Below the pieces are notes generated by a model. That model was given only the letters and a program-made list of their open reading frames with translations, was not told the DNA's origin and did no database searches. A stretch of DNA of 18,728 bases, from the NCBI GenBank assembly GCA_035696925.1, contig DASSDW010000100.1, positions 1 through 18,728 of the forward strand, read 5' to 3'. Source of the DNA: JAJNBA01 sp035696925 (GTDB lineage: Bacteria > Actinomycetota > UBA4738 > HRBIN12). Positions 13,851 to 18,728 of this stretch are shown in pieces (the first letter of the stretch is position 1; each line of letters opens with the position of its first letter). Made by a program: the position numbers and the translations under genes.

Positions 13851-15389
13851 TCAAGGAGCGATGTCGACGTTCCCCCGCTCGGTGAGCCCGTAGAGGTAAC
13901 CCTGCCGCGTGCCAAGGTAGATCCAGCCGCGCCACACGGCCGGCGTCGCTTCGATGCAGTCGCTGAAGTGCAGCTTCCAGAGCAGCACCGGGTCCGCCTC
14001 GGGCTCCGACACGTCCCATGCCCACAGATCCCCGGCGCAGTCGCCCTGGATCAGCACGCCGTCCACGACGACCGGCGATCCGATCGCCGGGGCGCCGATC
14101 CGTCGCTCCCAGCGGACGTCGCCGGTGTCCCGCTCCACGGCCAGCACGCGACCGGCGGCCGTCGTGAAGTACACGAGATCCCCGTAGAGGGCAGGCGTCG
14201 ACCAGCTGCCCCCGGCCCCCTCGAAGCCGATCTCCCGGGCATCGATCGACCACACGAGCGGGTCGCTCGGCCGCGAAGGATCGAGCTTCATCAGCTGGCC
14301 CACCTCGCTGCTCCGTTCTCCGGATCGCTGATATTCGCTGGCCACGTACAGATCGCCGGCGTCGTCGATCACGACCGTGGCATCGGTGTCGTCCCCGGTC
14401 CAGAACCGGAAGACGCGCTCGAGATCGGAGCCGCCGGCGAGCACGTCGGAGACGTCCCACCCCTGCACCAGACCACCCGAGTTCGCGAAGTACAGGATCC
14501 CTTCGTGGAGGGAGACCGAGTTCTCGATCGAGACCTCGGTGTCGCCGAGCGCTCGGAGGAGCTCGTCGTCGAACCCCGGGACGGTCGCCACGACCTCGGG
14601 ATCGACCGCGACCAGCCCGAGCTCGTCGTAGCTGCGATGCAAACGGATCACGTAGAGCCACCCGTTCTCGCCGCCCTCGAACAGGACGTCGTCCACGACC
14701 AGCGCGGCGCCGTCCCAGTCGTCGTTGCGGAGCGGCCGCTCGACACTCGTGGCGCCGTCGATCGACCACAGCACCAGTGGCTCGCCGCGAGCGTGACGAT
14801 CCGTCGCCACGATCCGGAACCGGCCGTCCCGGGAGCCCGCGTAGTAGAGCGGGAACCCGTCCGGGTCCGACGTCGCCGAGCCCTTCGCGAGGTCGCGGGT
14901 CGCGAGCGGCTGCCGCAGCGGCAGGCCCGTCAACCCGTCCAGGAAGTGGTACATGCCGTCGTAGGCGCCCTCGCGGACCTCGATCGAGCCGTCCTCGCCC
15001 ACGAGGACGTTCGGCTGCCCCGTCCAGCCGGTCCCGCACCACTCGCTCCGCTCGATGCCCACGAACGACACCGAGCAGAGCCGGGTCGAGGGAGCGCGCC
15101 ACCCGATCACCGGGTCCAGCGGCACGGGCCCCTCGCCGTAGTAGCTGCGCGTCGCGTTGCCTCGGAACGTGACCAGGCCCTCGAACGCCGTGTTGATGGG
15201 GGCTGCGCCCTCCGGCGGACGATCGTTCCTGAGCGGGCCACCGCGGTGCTGCTCCTCCTCGATCCGAGACAGGAGGAACGCGATCAACAGGACGGCGACG
15301 CCGATCACGAGGGCGCCCGACACGATCGGAAGGACGGGGAACCTCTTCGTCACCGGCGCCCGGGACGTCGCACGACTCGCACGAGCCAC
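13851..15389 (-). CDS. Membrane-anchored PQQ-like beta-propeller protein
   Basis: This 512-residue protein has a short basic N-terminus, one membrane helix (about 18-40) and a large outer domain. The domain opens with FRGNATRSYYGEGPVP (75-90), a motif I associate with this class. It continues with beta-propeller blades such as PLVLWSIDG, GDLYVASEY, LVYFTTAAGRVLAVERDTG and VLIQGDCAGDLWAWD, ending IYLGTRQGYLYGLTE. Such blades resemble the WD-like repeats of PQQ dehydrogenases and BamB, but no PQQ-binding residues can be assigned. Cysteines C105/C118 and C451/C478 may form disulfides. It may be a scaffold or ligand-binding protein; its function is unknown. The GTG start at 15389 lies 6 nt after TAGCAT. 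The 17-nt gap behind pheA makes read-through from pheA also possible. Confidence 0.82.
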   Translation of the reverse strand: MARASRATSRAPVTKRFPVLPIVSGALVIGVAVLLIAFLLSRIEEEQHRGGPLRNDRPPEGAAPINTAFEGLVTFRGNATRSYYGEGPVPLDPVIGWRAPSTRLCSVSFVGIERSEWCGTGWTGQPNVLVGEDGSIEVREGAYDGMYHFLDGLTGLPLRQPLATRDLAKGSATSDPDGFPLYYAGSRDGRFRIVATDRHARGEPLVLWSIDGATSVERPLRNDDWDGAALVVDDVLFEGGENGWLYVIRLHRSYDELGLVAVDPEVVATVPGFDDELLRALGDTEVSIENSVSLHEGILYFANSGGLVQGWDVSDVLAGGSDLERVFRFWTGDDTDATVVIDDAGDLYVASEYQRSGERSSEVGQLMKLDPSRPSDPLVWSIDAREIGFEGAGGSWSTPALYGDLVYFTTAAGRVLAVERDTGDVRWERRIGAPAIGSPVVVDGVLIQGDCAGDLWAWDVSEPEADPVLLWKLHFSDCIEATPAVWRGWIYLGTRQGYLYGLTERGNVDIAP

Positions 15390-15395
15390 CGACCC

Positions 15396-15401
15396 ATGCT
15401 A
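15396..15401 (-). promoter_or_regulatory. -10 element for the PQQ-like gene, leaderless spacing
   Basis: On the minus strand, TAGCAT is followed by 6 nt (GGGTCG) and the GTG at 15389, with no ribosome binding site. Upstream promoter sequence would lie inside the 3' end of pheA. No -35 consensus is visible. Confidence 0.45.
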
Positions 15402-15406
15402 TGCGG

Positions 15407-16228
15407 TCAGACCGGTTCTCCCGCGGAGCGGTAGGAGCCCAGGACCTTCAGCAAGGACGTGTGCTCCCGGACCTCCTTGAGGGCGGACTCCACCTCGGGG
15501 TCGTCGGCCGCCGCCATGAAGTCCACGTACATCAGGTACTCGAAGGCAGCCCCGTGCCTCGGTCGCGACTCCAGCTTGTGGAGGTTGATCCCACGCGCCG
15601 CGAACGGCTCCAAGGCTCCGAGCAGCGACCCCGGCTCGTCGAGCACCGCCATCACCATCGACGTCTTGTCCGCAGGGCCGAACCCCGGATCGGTCCCGCC
15701 GATCACCGCGAACTTCGTGAAGTTCTCCTTCTCGGTCTGGATGCGCTCCGCGAGCACCGTCAGGCCGGCGAGGCCGGCGGCATCCACGCTCGCGATCGCG
15801 GCGTCCGCGGGGTCGTTCGTCTCCGCGATCTTCCGGGCGGCACCCGCCGTGTCGTGCTCCGGCACCGGTTCGATGCGCATGGAGGTCAGGAAGTCCTCGC
15901 ACTGCGCGAGGGCCTGCCAATGGGAGTGCGCGCGGCGCACGTCTTCCAGGCGGGCGCCCGGAACGCCGAGCAGGGCATGGTCGACGCGCACGATCGACTC
16001 CCCCACGATCCTGAGCAGGCTGGTGTTGGAGAGCAGCTCGTAGGTCTCGTTCACGGATCCCGCCTGCGAGTTCTCCAGGGGAACGACGCCGTAGGACGCC
16101 TCGCCGCTCGTGACCCGGGAGAACGCGTGCCGCACCGTGTCGCAGGGCAGGGGCTCGGCATCCGCGAACAGCGAGCGGACGGCCCGCTCGCTGTACGCGC
16201 CGGGCTCTCCCTGATAGGCGACCTTCAT
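15407..16228 (-). CDS. pheA: Prephenate dehydratase
   Basis: This 273-residue, monofunctional enzyme converts prephenate to phenylpyruvate for phenylalanine synthesis. The catalytic domain (about 1-180) begins YQGEPGAYSERA and contains VPLENSQAGSV (49-59), where the family usually has PIENS. The catalytic TRF motif appears as NFTKFAVIG (169-177), so Arg is replaced by Lys at 172. The ACT regulatory domain (about 187-265) contains PGSLLGALEPFAARGINLHK and the ESRP motif (220-223), where phenylalanine normally binds for feedback inhibition. No chorismate mutase domain is present. The ATG has no ribosome binding site but follows a TAGCCT by 8 nt, so a leaderless or near-leaderless transcript is likely. 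The Tad operon ends 43 nt upstream on the same strand. Confidence 0.95.
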   Translation of the reverse strand: MKVAYQGEPGAYSERAVRSLFADAEPLPCDTVRHAFSRVTSGEASYGVVPLENSQAGSVNETYELLSNTSLLRIVGESIVRVDHALLGVPGARLEDVRRAHSHWQALAQCEDFLTSMRIEPVPEHDTAGAARKIAETNDPADAAIASVDAAGLAGLTVLAERIQTEKENFTKFAVIGGTDPGFGPADKTSMVMAVLDEPGSLLGALEPFAARGINLHKLESRPRHGAAFEYLMYVDFMAAADDPEVESALKEVREHTSLLKVLGSYRSAGEPV

Positions 16229-16236
16229 GCCGCCGG

Positions 16237-16242
16237 AGGCTA
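16237..16242 (-). promoter_or_regulatory. Possible -10 element for pheA
   Basis: TAGCCT on the minus strand lies 8 nt before the pheA ATG at 16228. The sequence between (CCGGCGGC) has no Shine-Dalgarno match. The spacing is 2 nt longer than at the other leaderless candidates, so this call is weaker. Confidence 0.35.
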
Positions 16243-16256
16243 GCGGGTCGGCGGGG

Positions 16257-16273
16257 GAGCCGACAGCCGGCTC
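16257..16273 (-). terminator. Short hairpin at the tadC stop codon
   Basis: GAGCCG and CGGCTC form a perfect 6-bp stem around a 5-nt loop, overlapping the tadC stop codon. There is no T-tract. It could mark the end of the Tad operon transcript, but such short G:C hairpins also occur by chance in this composition. Confidence 0.3.
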
Positions 16274-17216
16274 ACGCGTTGATGAACTGTTCCCAGATCT
16301 GGATCGCGCCCGGCCCGACGATCACGATGAACAGGGCGGGCAGGATACAGAGGATCAGCGGGAACACGATCTTCACGGGGGTCTGCTGCGCCTTCGCCTC
16401 GGCCGCCTGACGGCGCTTGATCCGCAGCTGCTGCGCCTGGGTCCGCAGGACGCTCGCGATCGATACACCGAAGACATCGGCCTGGATCATCGCGAGTGCG
16501 AACGCATTCAGCTCCTCGACGTCGGTCCGCTCGGCGAGGTTGCGGAACGCGTCGCCGCGCGGCACTCCCAGCTGGATCTCCTGGAGCATCCGCGCGAACT
16601 CGGAGGAGAGGATACCGGGCACGTTCTGCACGACCTGGGCGATCGCGGCGTTCAGCGAGAGCCCCGCCTCCACGCTGATCGTCAGGAGGTCGAGGGTGTC
16701 CGAGAGCGTGCGGAGGATCTCCTTCTGCCTCTCGTCGACGCGCCGGTTCAACATGGAGTCGGGCGCGACGAACCCGACGAATCCCAGCAACCCGAACAGC
16801 ACGATCCGGATGAACGGGGTGACGTCCCCGATGACGGACGACACGACCAACGCCAGGACGATCCCGGCGACAAGTCCGATGATCTTGAACGCGAGGACAC
16901 GCTCCGCGTCCCACCCCGTGGGCGCCCCCGCCAACAAGAGCTTGCGCGCGAGGCGATCTCGCGCATCGATCGGTGTGATGCGTCGCGCGACCCTCGTGGC
17001 GCCGGCGACCACCGGCACGATGATCCGCGACGCGAAGCTCTCGGAAAGGTGTTGCTCCCGGAGGTTCACGTTCTCGCTCGACGTCCCCGCGACCTGCGAT
17101 TCGAGCAACCGAACGGCGCGGCGGCGCTCTGACTGGCTCAGGTCGAAGAAGATGCCGAAGAGAAGGATGGCTCCGGCGATGCAACCGACAGCGAGTACCA
17201 ACCAGACCTCAGACAT
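16272..17216 (-). CDS. tadC: Type II secretion F family protein, TadC-like pilus assembly protein
   Basis: This 314-residue membrane protein has an N-terminal helix (about 4-23), a cytoplasmic stretch, two central helices (about 108-129 and 135-152), a T2SSF domain (about 165-280) and a C-terminal helix (about 281-303). The domain reads LSDTLDLLTISVEAGLSLN (171-189), with EFARMLQEIQLGVPRGDAFRNLAERT further on; this is the TadC pattern. TadC works with TadB as the inner-membrane platform of a Flp/Tad pilus. The ATG overlaps the tadB stop by 8 bp (ATGTCTGA), so translation is coupled. It is the last visible gene of the operon; pheA follows with its own probable promoter. Confidence 0.9.
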   Translation of the reverse strand: MSEVWLVLAVGCIAGAILLFGIFFDLSQSERRRAVRLLESQVAGTSSENVNLREQHLSESFASRIIVPVVAGATRVARRITPIDARDRLARKLLLAGAPTGWDAERVLAFKIIGLVAGIVLALVVSSVIGDVTPFIRIVLFGLLGFVGFVAPDSMLNRRVDERQKEILRTLSDTLDLLTISVEAGLSLNAAIAQVVQNVPGILSSEFARMLQEIQLGVPRGDAFRNLAERTDVEELNAFALAMIQADVFGVSIASVLRTQAQQLRIKRRQAAEAKAQQTPVKIVFPLILCILPALFIVIVGPGAIQIWEQFINA

Positions 17217-18216
17217 CGATATCCACGATCTTTCTCATCCAGAGGATCCCGAGCACCAAGAGGACGCCACCGGTGCCCAACATGATCAGACCGACCTGCT
17301 TCGTGAAGAGCAACGAGATGTACTCGGGGTTCACGGCGAACATGTAGAGGGCGATCGCGAATGGGAGGATCGCCAGTACCCAAGCGGAGAGCCTGCCCTC
17401 CGCCGTGAGGACCTTGATCTGGCGGCGCATCATCGCGCGCTCCCGGAGCGTGTCCGCCACGTTGTCCAGGATCTCGGCCAGGTTCCCACCGACCTCGCGC
17501 TGGATGTTCACGGCGAGGACGGCCCATCGGAAGTCCGCGCTCCCGACGCGGTCGGCCAACGACTCGAGGGCATCTTCCGGTGGACGGCCCAGTCGGATCT
17601 CGGCCACGAGCCGCTGGAACTCGACGTCGGCCGGGGCAGGGATCTCCCGGGCAACCGTGTCCAGCGCCTGGAGGAACGAATGCCCCGCGCGCAGCGACGA
17701 CGCCATGATCGTCAAGACGTCCGGCAACTGCTCGCGCATCTTGTCCCCGCGGCGACCCAGGGACATCCTGAGGAGGACGGTCGGCGCAGCGGCGCTGAGG
17801 AGACCGATCACACCCGCCAGGAGAGGGTTCTGGAGCAACGCCGCGCCGAGCACCCCGCCCAGGATGGCGGCCCCGACGGTGGCGACCACGAACTCTCCCG
17901 ACCGGAGGCTGACACCGGCGGCCTCGAGCTGGGCGTCGAGCTTCTCTCCGAAGCCCTGCGCCTTGGCGAACCGGTCGCCGAAGGACGAGACGCTCTCGGG
18001 GATCCAGCCGGAGCCCGGCTTCCCGACGGCGGATGCGGTCTGCTGGGGCACCGGGCGGCCGATCGCAGCCATCCTCGCCGCCATGTCACGGTCCGCCTTG
18101 ACGCGAGCGGCGGTCCCCAGCAGGAGCCACCCGAGGGCGAAGGCCGCCAGCGCGACGAGCGCGACGACGACCGCCAGCATCGCCTGGCTCGAGAAGAAGG
18201 TGTCTGCAGCCAGCAT
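17209..18216 (-). CDS. tadB: Type II secretion F family protein, TadB-like pilus assembly protein
   Basis: This 335-residue membrane protein has an N-terminal helix (about 12-34), two helices around 108-128 and 131-149, a T2SSF domain (about 160-272), and two C-terminal helices (about 276-295 and 307-327). The domain shows LPDVLTIMASSLRAGHSFLQ (164-183), followed by EIRLGRPPEDALESLADR and NIQREVGGNLAEILDNVA (237-254), the TadB pattern. TadB and TadC anchor the ATPase TadA to the membrane in Flp pilus assembly. GAGGGA, inside the end of tadA, is a good ribosome binding site for ATG 18216, which lies 2 nt after the tadA stop. The order tadA-tadB-tadC is the conserved one. Confidence 0.92.
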   Translation of the reverse strand: MLAADTFFSSQAMLAVVVALVALAAFALGWLLLGTAARVKADRDMAARMAAIGRPVPQQTASAVGKPGSGWIPESVSSFGDRFAKAQGFGEKLDAQLEAAGVSLRSGEFVVATVGAAILGGVLGAALLQNPLLAGVIGLLSAAAPTVLLRMSLGRRGDKMREQLPDVLTIMASSLRAGHSFLQALDTVAREIPAPADVEFQRLVAEIRLGRPPEDALESLADRVGSADFRWAVLAVNIQREVGGNLAEILDNVADTLRERAMMRRQIKVLTAEGRLSAWVLAILPFAIALYMFAVNPEYISLLFTKQVGLIMLGTGGVLLVLGILWMRKIVDIDV

Positions 18217-18218
18217 CG

Positions 18219-18728
18219 TTATCGGTCCCTCGATTCGAGCGCGAACAGCTCCGGGTCGACGTGCACGCCGCGCTCCTGGAGCTTCTCGACGAACTTGGGC
18301 CGCAGACCCGTGGACTTCAACCGTCCCCGGAACCGGCCCTCGTCGTCCAGACCGGCCGAGTAGTCGAACAGGAAGATGTCCTGCAGCGTGATGACCTCGC
18401 CCTCCATCCCGGCGACCTCGGTCACGTGCGTGAACCGACGGGTTCCGTCCTTGAGGCGCGACTGGTAGACGATCAGCTGGATCGCCGATGCGATCTGCTC
18501 GCGGATCGCGCGAGAGCCGAGGTCCATCCCCGCCATCATCGTGATGGTCTCGAGACGGGACAGCGCGTCGCGCGGCGAGTTGCAGTGGATCGTCGAGATC
18601 GAGCCGTCGTGACCGGTGTTCATCGCCTGCAGCATGTCCAGCGCCTCGGCGCCACGGACCTCACCGACGACGATGCGGTCGGGCCGCATCCGCAACGAGT
18701 TCCGGACGAGGTCGCGGATCGAGACCTG
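18219..18728 (-). CDS. tadA: CpaF/TadA-type pilus assembly ATPase, C-terminal part (runs off the window)
   Basis: The frame is open from the right edge to a TAA at 18221-18219, giving the last 169 residues of a secretion ATPase. It begins QVSIRDLVRNSLRMRPDRIV and continues with the Walker B-like VVGEVRG (20-26 of the visible part), EALDMLQAMNTGHDGSISTI and HCNSPRDALSRLE, which are the hallmark of CpaF/TadA ATPases. The Walker A motif would be beyond the right edge. The C-terminal part (about 85-169) is less conserved. The ATPase powers Flp/Tad pilus assembly, and the downstream tadB and tadC confirm this. An internal TTG could be misread as a start, but the homology continues across it to the window edge. 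Confidence 0.92.
   Translation of the reverse strand, partial: QVSIRDLVRNSLRMRPDRIVVGEVRGAEALDMLQAMNTGHDGSISTIHCNSPRDALSRLETITMMAGMDLGSRAIREQIASAIQLIVYQSRLKDGTRRFTHVTEVAGMEGEVITLQDIFLFDYSAGLDDEGRFRGRLKSTGLRPKFVEKLQERGVHVDPELFALESRDR

Noticed and set aside
13807..15102. A 431-codon minus-strand open frame overlapping the PQQ-like gene in another frame
   Set aside because: It is Arg/Gly-rich low-complexity sequence, out of frame with the recognisable protein.
13968..15434. A 488-codon plus-strand open frame opposite the PQQ-like gene
   Set aside because: The translation is Arg/Pro/His-rich with no domain signal, whereas the minus-strand frame has clear propeller motifs and a membrane anchor. 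It is a high-GC antisense shadow.
1..18728. Mobile elements, defence islands, CRISPR arrays or tRNA genes
   Set aside because: I read both strands for repeats, transposase or integrase motifs and tRNA-like cloverleaf sequence and saw none. Codon and base use look uniform throughout.

Overview
This is a visibly G+C-rich window, dense in genes with short gaps and many overlapping stop/start pairs. Its content points to the phylum Actinomycetota. It carries a SenX3/RegX3-like phosphate two-component system, the actinobacterial trio of an MSMEG_4193-type phosphomutase, a DUF3090 protein and an SCO1664-type kinase-like protein, TANNNT -10 elements placed for leaderless transcripts, and GTTCACC-type Pho boxes. 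I cannot assign a genus. No transposase, integrase, CRISPR array, tRNA or rRNA is visible. The longest gene-free stretch is only about 205 bases (8032-8236), and it is regulatory.

Left edge (1-1071): the N-terminal part of a CorA-type metal transporter on the minus strand, cut by the window edge, diverges from a small DUF1003 membrane protein.

Phosphate locus (1079-9379): on the minus strand, reading from 8031 downwards, come pstS, pstC, pstA, pstB, phoU and a RegX3-like response regulator, then a DUF47 protein and a PiT-type phosphate transporter. Most of these genes touch or overlap, but pstS and pstC are separated by a strong hairpin. The matching SenX3-like kinase lies on the other side of pstS and is transcribed divergently. 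The shared intergenic region holds an array of four 11-bp-spaced GTTCACC-like repeats ending 9 bp upstream of a -10 element for pstS. The layout suggests one self-contained module: high-affinity uptake (Pst), low-affinity uptake (PiT/DUF47), signalling from transporter to kinase (PhoU), and the two-component system that controls it.

Plus-strand operon (8237-12852): the kinase gene overlaps by 4 bp an MSMEG_4193-type phosphomutase. This is followed closely by a DUF3090 protein with a C-terminal zinc-ribbon-like motif, an SCO1664-type protein with kinase-like motifs, an Ogt-type DNA alkyltransferase, and a secreted lipoprotein with an Ig-like half and a thioredoxin-like C-X4-C half. The conserved trio of unknown function appears to be co-transcribed with the phosphate-sensing kinase, which is the most interesting lead in the window.

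Right part (12888-18728): a rhomboid protease with an N-terminal zinc finger has its own leaderless-type promoter. It converges on a membrane-anchored PQQ-like beta-propeller protein. Upstream of that on the minus strand lie prephenate dehydratase (pheA) and the 3' part of a Tad/Flp pilus operon (tadA partial, tadB, tadC).
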